In this document: one piece after another, positions 1-10,685 of the stretch
Numbering within the stretch: the stretch's first letter is position 1
Layout of the letters: the number at the start of each line of letters is the position of its first letter
NCBI RefSeq assembly: GCF_021018805.1
Contig: NW_026960613.1
Coordinates: 1,116,001-1,180,000, forward strand
Origin: Prinia subflava
Lineage: Eukaryota; Chordata; Aves; Passeriformes; Cisticolidae
Reading direction: 5' to 3'
Length of the DNA: 64,000 bases
Translations under genes and position numbers: made by a program
The notes under the pieces: generated by a model
What the model was told of the DNA's origin: nothing
Databases searched by the model: none
The model's input: the letters and a program-made list of their open reading frames with translations, nothing else

Positions 1-228
1 AATTTATCTGTGGCTGTCTGCTTTTTTCTGCTTCTAACAGCTGCTTGCGAGCTTGTAAAAATAGAGGAATAAATAGAGCAGCTGTTTTATCTCCATTTTT
101 GACTTTCAAAGTCAGTAACTGTCCAATTTTATCCCAAAATGAAATTGAATCCATATTTTGAAAAGCAGACTCTGTAAGCTCAGCTGACAGCCAGCAGACA
201 AAATGTGTTAGTAACTTTTTAGGGATTC

Positions 229-808
229 TAACATTAAATAAAATATTTTAAGCTGTTTTAATACACTCTTTTGGTGAAGAGATAGCTGTACACCCATATT
301 TCTGATGTTTTAAAAGCTATTTGTCCAATATCTACCTCCAGACACAAAAGAAACACTGCACGACTGTTCCCGATCCCCGCTGTAACCCAGAAAGCAGGGA
401 CAGGCGGGGGGAGCTGCAGCGCTGGGGAGCGTGGCTCTTGCCACTCCTTCCTGGCTCTGGGGGCACTGGGGGGTGTCCCACTGCCTTAGCCTGGCTTCTG
501 GGACCCGTCCCGTGCTGTGTTCACCCCAAAATGCGGACTCTGTCGGCCGGGGCAGCTCCATCACCACGGAGCTCTGGTCGGCAGAAGGAAAGAAAAAAAC
601 CAAACCGCGTTTAACACAAACCAGGCATCTGCTGGGTCCTAGTGCACCCGGAGCCGCAGTTTCCACAATCCCAATTGTAAAAACTGCCCCCCCCCCCCCC
701 CCAGCGAGGGGTTATTTCCCGGGGTAACCGCAACACAAGGGGGCTTACTTCTGTCCTTTAGGATCGTGGGTGTCGTGCCGGCAGCATCAGGAGTCCTTGC
801 CCTGGGTC
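229..808. repeat. Dispersed direct repeat, copy 1
   Basis: This block matches 2150-2711 in the same orientation. Shared landmarks run in the same order: an AT-rich start containing TAAGCTGTTTTAATACACTC, a GC-rich middle with a CTGGGGGCACTGGGG core, a poly-C tract, and the end AGTCCTTGCCCTGGGTC. The copies differ by many substitutions and small indels, so the duplication is not recent. The two copies flank a reverse transcriptase fragment, so they may be the LTRs or part of the internal region of one old element. I see no primer-binding site at the inner edge, so I do not call them LTRs. Short open frames here have no recognisable motif. Confidence 0.7.
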
Positions 809-879
809 TCTGGGGGTCATGGGGGGGCAGGGGGGGGGGAAGCACTTCACAGAGAAATACAACACCCCTCTATCCTAGA

Positions 880-1200
880 GATGCTCCAAGACTTGCATTT
901 TCAGTACCATCAATTAATAGGCAAGCCCCCCTGAAAGAGTATTGATGGTGAGTCCTTCCCCAAGGTTTCAAATGCTCTCCCACTATTTGCCAAATGTATG
1001 TCGCTTTTATTCTCTCACCCATTGGAGAGAAATTGCCCGATGCCATAATTTTCCACTACATGGATGATATCCTATTTTGCACTATTATCTAGAGACTGTC
1101 CTTGAAAAGACTATCAGAGCTATCGAAGGAGCAAGATTTGAAATTGCAATGGAGAAGATTCAGCACACCTGTCCATGGACCTACCTTGAGCTCTGGATAG
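880..1200 (+). pseudogene. Class II ERV reverse transcriptase fragment
   Basis: The plus strand reads, with interruptions, as the palm region of a retroviral reverse transcriptase. DAPRLAFSVPS, then a stretch around LPQG, and the catalytic tetrad YMDD (in HYMDDIL, near 1055-1075) appear in the family order. The same order occurs in the intact polymerase at 30069-32894. After the YMDD box the reading frame shifts and is lost before about 1200. The fragment belongs to a class II (ERVK-type) element on the plus strand and probably to the same wreck as the RNase H and envelope pieces at 4.0-4.5 kb. It cannot make a working enzyme. Confidence 0.75.
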
Positions 1201-2149
1201 GGCCCCTGTCCTGGCCTCATGATGGGACAGTCGCCCCGTCCCCCCGGGGAAAGCGCAGAGCACGCATTGGCATGTTAAAAGAGCTCTTGGAGTGCAGCCC
1301 CCTCCTCCCAGTTTTTGCCTTCGCCCAGCCTTTTGGTGGAATGGGGGTTTTTCCATCTTGCAGAGAACCCCCATAACTGGGGGAGGCTGCTGCCCCTCAA
1401 AAAGCAACTGACCCCCTCCTGGCTAGAGGTAAACCCCCACACCCCAGCCAGTTTGAGTAGGGAGGGAAGCTGCCCTGAAGAAAAGTTGCCTGACAACTTT
1501 TTCCTACCTAATTAAAATGTGAAAAGAAACTGCCCATGCCTAGATAGCCCTATTATTGTCCTTTGTAACTACCTCATCAGCAGGTATACCTCAGCTTTGA
1601 CCAGGACAAATGCATATGCATGTGTATATGCAAATAAAACCGCCCCGGTGGATCCTGGAAGGGTTTTTTAGAGAAACTGACCCCAAGACAAGAAGCTAGA
1701 GGCGTCAGAGGAGAATTAGATAGTGCCCTGGCCGAGAACGAAGTGGATGCACCCCCTGACCTGGTTTGAAGATTCACCATGACCTATGAGGAGTTTGGAT
1801 GGAATGGGAACCAGCCAGCTGAAGTGACTTAGTCAGAGAACGGGGAACTCTCGAAGGTTTCCCTGAGCATAAAGAGCTGACTCTGCACCCCTGCAGCAGA
1901 CTGCTCATCCGCCCTGCGTCCTGATGGTTGACCAGAGAGAGCTCCTAGCCATTCCTATGGGAACAAGGACTCGGCATCTACTGCTTGCAGTGGAATGATG
2001 AACTGGGACAGCACCTGATTCTTCGGATGGCTGCAGCAGCGTGGAAAACTCCGATCGGACTCTGCAATCCTGCTGATGACTTTAATAGTGAGCTGATCAC
2101 TTTAATAAAGAGCTGAATATTAATAAAGGCATATGCCCTGTTCTTTTCA
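1201..2149. other. No gene; LTR-like or internal ERV debris
   Basis: No coding frame with recognisable motifs was found. The last 100 bases carry two AATAAAG-type polyadenylation signals (near 2102 and 2123) beside short repeats of AGCTGA, which is common in LTR ends. I could not find matching element termini. Confidence 0.35.
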
Positions 2150-2711
2150 CTAACATTAATTAAAATATTTTAAGCTGTTTTAATACACTCTTTTGGTGAA
2201 CAGATAGCTGTACGCGCATATTTCTGATGTTTTAAAAGCTATTTGTCCAATATCTACCTCCAGACACAAAAAAACCTGCACGACTCTTCCCTATCACCGC
2301 TGTAACTCAGCATGGATGGGCAGGGGGAGCTGGGGCGCCTGGAAGCTTGGCTCTTGCCGCTTTTTCCAGCTCTGGGGGCACTGGGGGGTGTCCCACTGCC
2401 TTAGCCTGGCTTCTGGGACCTGTCCCGTGCTGTGTTCACCCTGAAACGTGGACTCTGTCGGCCGGGGTGGCTCTGTCACCACGGAGCTCTGGTTGGCAGA
2501 AGGAAAAAAAAAACAAACCACTTTTAACACAAACACGCGTCCGCTGCATCCTAGCGCACCTGCAGCCACAGTTTCCACAATCCCAATGATAAACACCCCC
2601 CCCCCAGCGAGGGGTTATTTCCCGGGGTAACCGCAACATGAGGGGGCTTACCATTGTCCTTTAGGACTGTGGGTGTTGTGCCAGCAGCGTCAGGAGTCCT
2701 TGCCCTGGGTC
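2150..2711. repeat. Dispersed direct repeat, copy 2
   Basis: This is the second copy of the 229-808 block, in the same orientation and of similar length. It shares the AT-rich start, the CTGGGGGCACTGGGG core, the poly-C tract near 2597 and the terminal AGTCCTTGCCCTGGGTC. The inner poly-C run is shorter here than in copy 1. Nothing downstream looks like a retroviral leader. Confidence 0.7.
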
Positions 2712-4039
2712 AACTTGCATCAGGCGCCAAGCCAGCTACCAACCCTTCCCCAACACTTATAGCCCCACAAAAAGCAGCTGATAAGTGACAGCGTAGTTGA
2801 ACCTCCCAAAGAGCTTTTGAGAGCCCCAGATAGGGGCTCCAGATTCTGCGTGGGCTTTTAATATTTGATAAATCCTACGATTGGGCACCAACTGAAATTT
2901 TCCCCCTGCAGCCCCCCGGAGTTCCTAGGCTAGCTCAGATCTTAGAGGGCTTTGGAGGAGTATTTCAGGGACAAGGCAAAAGATTCCAAAAGAGGCTCTA
3001 ACCCCTAGATGTAGTCCAAGATGTTTATTCTAGAAGGTTTCTATTGACGATTGATTGAGAGACGGGAAGACTGATTTGGTGATCAGAATTCGATTTTACT
3101 CAGGTTTCCCAAAAGCTTGTATAGTATTTCAGACAGGTTAATAATTTCTACTACAATAATCAGGTTAAAAATCACACAGAAAACTCATGCATTTTACAAC
3201 AATTCTTTGCTTGCAGAAGTTGATTGAATCTTCTCTCTTCCCGTAAGCAGGTTTAATCCCATCTCCTGTAATCTTCACAGTTCTGTTTGTTCCTGCCATG
3301 GCATCTTGGTTATCAAACCAGCTATGCTAATCAAGTCTGTTTGACTCTCTGTTTTGTGTGTTCCCATAGGTTTCCAGGGGAGGAGGACCAACGAAGAAGA
3401 ACAGGGCCTTATCTAGACTCCTGCTAAGGAAGAGATAGTTGGACCTCAGCCAATAGGGTCAAGAAAGGGAGGAAGGGTTAAACTACATGGTTACAGACTC
3501 CAGGGGTCCCTGGGGGGGGAAAAACCATTCCCCAGGGAAATACAGCAATATCTCACCTGCCTTTGGTGTGCTTCGTAGTTATCAAGGGATGTTGTTTCAT
3601 TTTGTGGTAATTGGGATCCCTATCTTTTGGAATCAGGTCTATCAAGCAAATCTCTCCACTGATATTTCTATTCTTATCACTAATTTAGGTTACATCCTAC
3701 AGGTATCATGGGCCAATTGAGTGAACAATGATCCGATCCTGCACGTCCTGCAATGGGTCTCTACCCCATCAAAATAGATAGAAGCTGTAAAACCCATATA
3801 GCTAAAAGCTTTGAAAGTGCTTTGGAGATTCAAGGCAGCTTGCAGCCCTTATTGGAGTAGACCTTCTGCTCCTTTGGGAAGTAGGCCATCTCATCAGTGT
3901 CCTCATCTATAGCATGGCCATAGACTGTCATTTCGGCCCTGACACACATCTTCACATGCTTTTGCCTCAAAAAAAAAGGGGCACTCATGTTGTTTGCATT
4001 ATTGGAAGACTTTTAATGGAGCTTTGTTAACAGCAAACA
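2712..4039. other. No gene recognised
   Basis: About 1.3 kb with no convincing coding frame. The open frame at 3487-3720 is short and has no family motif. Position between two ERV fragments suggests eroded internal retroviral sequence, but nothing here shows that directly. Confidence 0.3.
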
Positions 4040-4300
4040 GAGATCCTTTGCAAAATGTTCTTCAGGGCAGATTGCTTATCACCTGCCCAGTCATAAATTA
4101 TTGAAATTGAAAAAATCAACCAGTTTCCCATTGCAGGTGCTGATGCCAGGACCACTGTCTTCTACTAACAAAACAGGAAAAGCCCTTGTTACCTGGAAGG
4201 ATGATTCCTAGAGTAATGAATGTTGTCGATTTAGACTGCCATTTTTGAGCAGACTAACAATGTTTTGTTGCTAGATTAGAATTAGCAAACAGCAAGACTT
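4040..4300 (+). pseudogene. RT connection and RNase H remnant of a class II ERV
   Basis: The plus strand retains, across frame changes, the end of the RT connection region and the start of RNase H. The clearest piece is KTGKALVTWKDD near 4165-4206, which matches the same segment of the intact K1 polymerase (TGKAIVTWKDG). The expected Asp-Gly-Ser box just upstream is degraded, and a stop follows the lysine-aspartate pair. The rest of RNase H and all of integrase are missing, because an envelope TM remnant follows within 100 bases. This indicates an internal deletion. Confidence 0.65.
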
Positions 4301-4497
4301 GACGCTGGTGCATGGATGTGATTGTGAAGAGTTTGACAGCAGGTGCCGGAGAACTTCCCTGACCATTCTAAGTCAGTGTCCAATTGAGGTTCTATTTAGT
4401 GATTGTTGGGTTACTGAAGGGACCTCTGACGTTGTGTTTGTCTCTTTCCTGCAAGGGTCCTGCAGGAGATGACAGACGCTGCCTTCAGCCTTTAAAA
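4301..4497 (+). pseudogene. Envelope transmembrane-subunit remnant
   Basis: A frame here reads through a degraded TM ectodomain. HGCDCEEFDSRC lines up with the Cys-X6-Cys-Cys loop of the K2 envelope (HGCQDFEGMCC), with the second cysteine of the CC pair lost. It ends at a polypurine tract followed by an LTR, the normal place for the 3' end of env. The alignment is short and made by eye. Confidence 0.45.
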
Positions 4498-4513
4498 CAA
4501 AAAGGGGGAGACG
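4498..4513 (+). other. Polypurine tract of the 5' fragment ERV
   Basis: A purine run (AACAAAAAGGGGGAGAC) lies directly before the TG that opens the LTR at 4514. This is where plus-strand DNA synthesis would be primed. It fixes the element on the plus strand and marks the LTR as the 3' copy. Confidence 0.7.
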
Positions 4514-4846
4514 TGGGTGCTGACAGTGGTCAGATTTTAGGCTTCAGGCACTGCTAGAGTCTGTGTGAAAGACAAGTGGACAACTCTCTCATTCTGGCCT
4601 AGGAAAATCCTAAGGAAGAATCCAAACAATCCTTGGGAGGTGAAAAACTGTTAGCAGATGGTGTTTTTCTAACTTGTTTACTGGCAAGGATGTTTACAAA
4701 GAGGTGTAGGCTCTGGATGACCAATCATATTCATTGTACCGAAGTACTGTATAAAAAGAGGATTTGGAAGAATAAAGATTGCTCTCATGTGCTGTAAGCT
4801 GAGAGTCATGTCGCTATTCCCATGCCGTCCGTAAACTACAATGACA
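4514..4846 (+). repeat. 3' LTR of an old class II ERV
   Basis: About 333 bp running from TGGGTGCTGACAG to CTACAATGACA. It has a TATA-like GTATAAAAAG near 4750 and an AATAAA signal near 4771, about 20 bases apart, as in compact class II LTRs. A polypurine tract immediately precedes it. No 5' partner is visible. It ends against an ERVL-like integrase fragment on the other strand. Confidence 0.65.
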
Positions 4847-5200
4847 GTGTGATCCATTGTCACTGTATGGAATCTGGGACAGGGAGACTGGAAAACCAGT
4901 CACTAAGCCTTGAGATAATAGTTTCTGCATTGGCATGCCTGCTCTTTGTGGCCCTTAATAGCCCAGATATAACTTCTACACCTGTTAGTATGTACTTGCA
5001 ACCATTAAATGTTTTTAGAGGTCCAATTTAATTTATTTGCCAGGTTGACCAGAGTGTCTTATTATTTTTGATGTGTAAAGGTGTTGCCAGGTCTGGGTGA
5101 TTTTGTTTAAGCCTCAGCTGGCACTGAGGACACTGTGTGAGAATGTCTTTACACATCTTCCTGGTTATTGGCCAGCTTTTGCTTTGTGTTGCAAAAATAA
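4847..5200 (-). pseudogene. ERVL-like integrase fragment
   Basis: Read on the minus strand, this stretch gives an integrase-like order. First comes a Cys-Pro-Gln-Cys pair of a zinc-binding domain (near 5110-5130), then a tryptophan-rich stretch, a YILTGVEVISG core strand and a run ending near the second catalytic aspartate (DNGSH), reached after a one-base frame change near 4860. One in-frame stop lies in the middle. The spacing and wording differ from the class II integrases elsewhere in the window and look like ERVL type. The fragment stops where the LTR at 4514-4846 begins, so that insertion probably split it. Confidence 0.55.
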
Positions 5201-6469
5201 GGTTTTTAGTAAGGCCTAATTTAAAAAGCAGTTATTTACCAAATTGATATCAGTGTTGTAGATTAATTTTTATCTTTCACATTTTTGTCAGTTAATCTGC
5301 TTTGTTGTTACAATAGGCTTGTAACATTTGGGGGTTTTGCATGAGTTTTAACTCAACTTTATGGTTTTATCAGGACTGAGCTTGTAAAAACAACCAATCA
5401 AATTCCCCTTCTGTCAAACCTCTTTCCATTTATTTGCCAATTTAACACTTCCACTATCACAATTACCATGTGGCACCAGCCCAGATTGCCATGCAGTCTT
5501 TGTCTTTCTTTCACTGCCAGTAGCACAGCTTTCAATTATCTTACCAGTGCACTTCCTAATCCGCCTTCTATCACTTCCACTCTTATTTCAATATTTAGAG
5601 CTATTGCTCTGTATTTCTATAAATGCATGGTATTCATTAACCAATTTCTCTGTAGAGTGAGCAATTACAGCATCAGCCTTGTCTTTTGGTGTGTAAATCT
5701 TGTCTTTGCAAGCAGGCAGAGCTTGGGGGGATTGAGAGACAGAGGAACTGGTCTGATCTCTCCCTCAGACAGGAGGAGTTTCTATTGTCTCCTTCTTCCT
5801 TCACCAGTGTCAATTCGCATCTCTGAAGCTGCTCTCTTGTTTGCTTGGAATACGGCAGTTACACACACACACACACACACACACGTAATTTGCACTGTAG
5901 TGGTTTTACGTTTGCCAATTTTAAGTTTTCCTGGCCAACGCACTAAATTTGTGATGGGTCTTTGTGCTTACTCTCTCTTCTTTCTGTGAGAGAGACTTTG
6001 GGGGGAAAAGGTAAAACAGGCCCAACTTAAAGGTTACAGAGAGAGTTTTATTAACACACACTAAAGGAAGAGAAAATGGGGGGAAAAAAGGAAATTTGAA
6101 CCCTTCAAAACTCTTCTCCTTTCCCCACAAACTGTTCACTTTCTCACAACCAACACAGACAAAACTATGATTTTCAGTCAGTTTCACTATTTAAACATAA
6201 TCTTCCATCACTTTGGGAGAGGATACTCTCTTGATGCCTCAAATTTCCCCACTGTTTTCTTGTGGGTCTCAACTCTCACAAAGACAGCCACCCAGGAACC
6301 TGCCGTTGTGAAGTCTTTCCCATTAGCAGCTTTCCCTACACTGCATATAGGCCATGTCTGCTTATTTAGGGTACCATTAACTATAGAAATTAGAAGATAT
6401 TTATTAGAAATAGGCATTCAGATGATGTGTGTTGCTCAATACTTGCTGCTCTTTGCGCTGTATCAGTTG
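5201..6469. other. Unassigned ERV-like debris
   Basis: No complete gene. The minus strand has short frames, for example around 5450-5740 and 6208-6417, without motifs I can name. They may continue the ERVL-like element at 4847-5200. A CA microsatellite sits inside. The 5990-6060 segment contains TTTTATTAACACAC, which resembles the reverse of a polyadenylation region. Confidence 0.3.
5861..5884. repeat. (AC)12 microsatellite
   Basis: Twelve uninterrupted AC units. Ordinary simple repeat, likely length-variable between individuals. Confidence 0.97.
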
Positions 6470-7481
6470 CCCAAGAAGGAAAAAGACAGATGTGCAGGAA
6501 CAATAAGGAGGAATGCAAGGATGTCTGACGAGGGGAAGGATGTTTACCAGAACAGGAGACAAGAATACAAGATCACCAGAGATACTGAGATAACGAGCCT
6601 CCTCAGGCCCCAGGACCAGATAAAGACTGGTTTCATAGCTTGGACTATGACCAGAGGATCAGTGAGCATGTGCAAGGCAGTGAGGTCAGAAGTTCATCTC
6701 GAGAGGAAGACTCCTTCCTTCATCCCCGAGACCCCCAAGATGACCACCAGAGACAACTGTCCAGGGGCAAAAGACTGATAAGCTAATTAGTATACCAAGC
6801 GGGGGGGGTGGGGGGGGTGGGGGGGGTGTAGTAGTGCATTTTTACACACAAACAAGTGTCTCTATATAAGGCAAAGAGTTTCAGCTTACCTTGAAACATA
6901 TAAGGAAGTTATACTAGAATTTTCTATAACCTTCTCACTGTAATTGGTTCAGTGCCAGCACAGAGGCACTGATTGGGCTTTGGAAGTGTACCTCAAAGCC
7001 TGTTGTCAATCTCATTGGGCAAAGTGCCAAATAGCCCACGTAAGTCATTCAGTATTTAAGAAAGCACAAAAGAACTTAGAAACTTTTTTGGAACGCCTTA
7101 GCCAGTGTAAGAGTGTCTTCTACACTGTTTGCCTTGTATTTCTTTGTTTTATAATGTTTATTATTTTTGTTGTTATTAAAAACTTTATATTACAGAGCAT
7201 GTCCAGAGAAGCCGTCTCGCTATTTATTAAGCCATTTCTCCACAAGGCTGGACCCTCGGAAGGTATTGAGATCTTTTAATAGGGGGAAGCCAAGGGATGA
7301 ATATGCATGGGGGTATTGTGAAACTTGCTGCATATGTAGCATTCTAGAGGATAAAAGAAAACACGAGTGAGCGAGGGGCACGCGTGCCTTTGGGAACTAT
7401 CCCGCATCTCGCCCAGTGCTGAATAAGCTACATATCTACTTTAAAACTCACTTTGGCTTTGAGTTTTAGAGTTTTTCCACA
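6470..7481 (+). repeat. Gamma-type LTR, interrupted
   Basis: The right part (about 7276-7481) matches the LTR at 42816-43440: a GAATATGCAT element, a TATA-like GGATAAAAG near 7350, GGGAACTATCCCGCA against GGGAGCTATCCCACGCA, then a polyadenylation-type GAATAAGC and an end in TTCCACA. The left part (about 6470-6800) shares GAGGAAGACTC and TGACCACC with the same LTR. Between them lies about 470 bp with no match, starting at a (G8T)3 tract, which looks like an insertion. The LTR is in the right place and orientation to be the 5' LTR of G1, but 3.2 kb of other material separates it from gag. Confidence 0.5.
6801..6827 (+). repeat. (GGGGGGGGT)3 tract
   Basis: Three perfect copies of eight G followed by T. 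It lies at the left edge of a segment that interrupts an LTR. The tract could form a G-quadruplex. G runs like this are also prone to sequencing error. Confidence 0.95.
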
Positions 7482-8059
7482 GGTCATTCTTGGCACCACC
7501 AGATGGGACCTGGTCTGCCAGCCGTAGGACTGACTGAGGGGCGGACTTCCTAAGGCACCCCCAGGTTTTCTCTGGAGAGGAACTCCGCTTCTCGGATCGC
7601 TCACTACGGAGACAGACAACGACCGCTGAACAGTGGAGAGGGGTTATTGCCTAGGTCGTTGTACGGGTATAAAGTCTCTAAAGGTCTTAAAGCATTTTAG
7701 TATCTAAGCAGAGTGGTTTGTTTACAAAGCATGTATCTGAAGGTGCAAGAGTTCTATGAGCGGTCTTACAATACAATCAGTTATAAACATAAGCAAAGTC
7801 CAAATAAAACAACAACCAAAGCATAGAAATCTTAACACACACAACTCTAATGAAACAGCAAACAAAGCATAGAATTCCAAACAAGCAAAACTCTAGTAAG
7901 ACTATAAGCAAAGCATATCATTTACAGCCTCAGGGTAAATCAGCCTCCCATCTCCTGACCCCAAGCAGGGTTTTCCAACCGGGGGGTCACAATAACAGAA
8001 AGGGATCACAAGGTCAGATCCCAGACAGGGGTCCCGGCTGCGGGGATCACAGTGGCAAT

Positions 8060-8078
8060 GGGGGGGGGGGGGGGGGGG
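8060..8078 (+). repeat. G19 homopolymer
   Basis: Nineteen consecutive G. Its length should be treated as uncertain because long G runs are hard to sequence. Confidence 0.9.
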
Positions 8079-8099
8079 TCCTGAACTCGGCAGAGTTCC

Positions 8100-8345
8100 C
8101 GAACGCAAGGTCGCAGGGACAAGGAGGGGTCCCGGGGTCCCAAACCCTTGCAGTTCCCAGTTGCAGAGACAGGAAGGAGGTCCCGGGGTCCCGGACCCTC
8201 GCAGACTCCTCAGCAGCCCCGAACAGAGTCCCGGGGCAAACGCCGCAGGGGAAAAGGGAAGGGACGGGATCGCAGGGGCAAGGACGGGTCCCCGGGGTCC
8301 CGAACCCTTGCAGGGGAAAGGGACGGGACCCCAGGGCCCAGACCC
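8100..8345. repeat. G/C-rich degenerate minisatellite
   Basis: A unit close to GGTCCCGGGGTCCCGAACCC followed by TTGCAG recurs near 8129, 8178 and 8287, with partial units before and between (GGGATCACAAGGTC, GGGACAAGGACGGGTCC). Spacing is irregular. The overlapping open frames on the plus strand are translations of the repeat and are not genes. Confidence 0.75.
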
Positions 8346-9398
8346 CAGACTACAATAGATGGTACCTTTAGAATCCCATCCGGCTCCCTGGCAGGGCTCC
8401 TTCCTTAGGCTGCAGGAGGTGGAGGTTGGATCGATAGATCGGATTGATCAATCAACCAATCCCTCCAACTGACCGACTAACCCAGAGGCATTTTATCCCA
8501 AATTGCAAAATGCATATTCATATTTTTTTATCTACACACTAGCCCATCTAGGTACAATTCTAAAGTTCGTAAAACTACGAAGATCAGCGTCAAAACCTAC
8601 GCACATAGCATATCTATTAACGTAAAACTCTCTCTTACTAGCATAAGGTTCTACCTTGTTGTACATAAAACTCATACTAAAAATTATAAACAGTACCCTA
8701 CTCTATTTTTGTTATGTCTATCACTAAGCCTGAAGCTGTGTCCTTCTGCACTGACAACTAGTACTTAAGGCATGTAAAACTTAAAGCTAAGGGTTAGATT
8801 TCTACTTTATGTATCTAAAGCTTTTATATATTCTAATTTTTCTAAAGGTTTTAATTCTATCTCTGTACTTTTCACTCTCTGTGGAGGATCCATGGAAACA
8901 TAGACTCCGACAGGGTATGTATTTCTTTTAAAAGAGGGGGGCCCCGCAGAGACCACTGATAAGCTGCACAGAGACGTCTGAGCGCACAGAAAGTGTCTTG
9001 GTGGGTTTGTGCTTGCAAGCAACCGCTGACCGAGGGAAAGGCAGCGGGGAAGGGTTCGTTGACTGTGGATCGGCCACTAGCGATTTTGGGGGTAAATCGA
9101 ACAAATTCCTGTCTTATTGCTGCTACTTGGTTGTGTCTGTGAATTTTCAAAGTTCGGATGTGTTTTGCGTGTGGTTTTGTGTGTACCTTGAAGTGTGTGT
9201 ATGATGACCATGGGTTTGGGAACTGTGGTGTATCTTTGAGGTAGTACTGCCATCTTGTGTCGAAAGTCTTAATTGCAGCAAAGTACCACATATATATTCC
9301 TGTGTGCATTCTTTATGGTTTGGTTTGGTTTGGTTTTTCGCATATTGTTTTACGGCTGGTTTTGTATTGCTTGCCAGGAGTTCTGTCCTTAAGGGGTT

Positions 9399-9941
9399 TG
9401 TCCTGGGGTGACAGGATATTTTTCATGCTTTGTATCCCAAATCGTGTTTGTTTCTGTTCCCATGTTCTCAGTTTTGTTTTGTCTATAGCTGAGCCCCTCC
9501 CCCGGCTGCTTGCTTTTGGCTTGCTTGCTGCTAGCTTTAGGCTGCTTTGCTGGCTTTGCTCTCTTGCTTTCTGCTTTTTTGCTTGTTTTTTGCCATTTTT
9601 CTGCTTTTGTGTTTCCCCTTCTTTCCTTCCTCCCCTTCCCTGAAGACATCGGACCTGCTTCAGGCCCTGATTCGGGAACGTCAAGGGACCCCCCCCCCCA
9701 GAGTCTGCACCTGAGAGAAGCTTTGGCACCCTCCCCAGCAGAGACTGCTCACCCTCTCTTGGACTGGTGAAAACACTTGTTGTCATCTCGGACTGTTTTT
9801 CTTGTGTTGGGGAGTGGGTTTTTTGTTGTTTCTTAATAAACTAGTTTTTTCCACTTTTCCTCTGAGGAAGTTCCTCCCGAACCCGGTGGTGGGGGAGGGA
9901 GTTGTGGGGATTTTCCCCTAAATTTGTCCTAAACTAGGACA
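9399..9941 (+). repeat. Solo LTR with TGTCCT/AGGACA ends
   Basis: A 543-bp unit bounded by a perfect 6-bp terminal inverted repeat, TGTCCT at 9399-9404 and AGGACA at 9936-9941. An AATAAA signal lies near 9834, after T-rich sequence. The flanks are GGGGTT on the left and GGGGGT on the right, close to a short target duplication, though the G/T runs make the match weak. No primer-binding site follows, so this is a solo LTR and not the start of G1. Confidence 0.7.
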
Positions 9942-10685
9942 GGGGGTTTTTTTGTTTGTTTTTTTTTTTTCTTTTGTGTTCTACTTTGATGAAGTGCTTT
10001 CTATAGGGATTGTTGGTTGTGAGTATTGTCTTTGTTTGTTTGATAGAGTGCCATTTTCCTTTTCATTGCTGCTGTAGTTTTTATGCTTTTATTGTGAGTG
10101 TTCCCTTTATGTTCTTGTTGTGAGTATTGCTTTTTGTTCAGTGTGCCTTGTTGTAGATAGTGCATTGGTGACGTTGTTCTAGCCATGGCAAGACGACTGG
10201 AAGGGGTCCCTCTCCCCAGTGATTTTGGCTCGACCCTTGGGAGTTTTTGTAACCCCCGAAAATAATTGGATGGTAAGCGAGATACCAGCAGGTTTAATTA
10301 GTGGAACTATATAGGACTTTTGCAGGCAATGTGATTGTATTAGACTAAAGGCAGCCTGCACCAAAAGATCTGAATATCCAGGTGAAATAGGAGGAGTTGG
10401 ACCATCTGTTCCTGCAGGCAAGGAGAGCAGCACCTAGCGTGGGTATTGGTTTAAGTGTGGGTCCTGTGGAGAGCGGTGGCATTGTTCCTTGAGTAGAAGG
10501 CATAGTGCTAATGCTCAGTGTGGAGTAACAGGGTGAAGAGTACCCTGAACTAGAGATTTTAGATTATTTTTGTGAAAGATCACATATCGTCCCAGAAATT
10601 TGGAGTGTAAAAGGAAAGTATCAAAAAAGACTGTAGGAGAGTGTGAGAAGAGGTTTGGGTGGAGACAATATAGGTGGAGAGAATA
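9942..10685 (+). other. Leader region upstream of G1 gag
   Basis: No coding frame. T-rich sequence gives way near 10190 to retroviral leader-like sequence that runs into the G1 gag start. I cannot identify a primer-binding site or packaging signal. Confidence 0.4.

Larger units (their letters stand above)
7482..9398. other. ERV leader and unassigned sequence, no gene
   Basis: The first 150 bases after the LTR (TTGGCACCACCAGATGGGAC and on) may be a retroviral leader, but I could not match the primer site to a tRNA. After that come AT-rich sequence, a G-rich minisatellite and more LTR-like sequence, with no gene motif on either strand. The open frames over the minisatellite follow from its base composition. 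Confidence 0.35.

Noticed and set aside
5468..5989. 173-codon plus-strand frame
   Set aside because: It runs through a CA microsatellite and has no motif; the neighbouring evidence points to ERV debris on the minus strand.
8100..8345. CRISPR-like array
   Set aside because: Units are degenerate, directly adjoining, with no unique spacers of constant length, in vertebrate DNA.
7850..8408. Three overlapping plus-strand frames of 65-173 codons
   Set aside because: They translate a G/C minisatellite and a G19 run. All frames are open because the repeat lacks stops.
9399..9941. Solo LTR as the 5' LTR of G1
   Set aside because: No primer-binding site follows, and its boxes differ from the gamma-type LTRs at 7276-7481 and 42816-43440.
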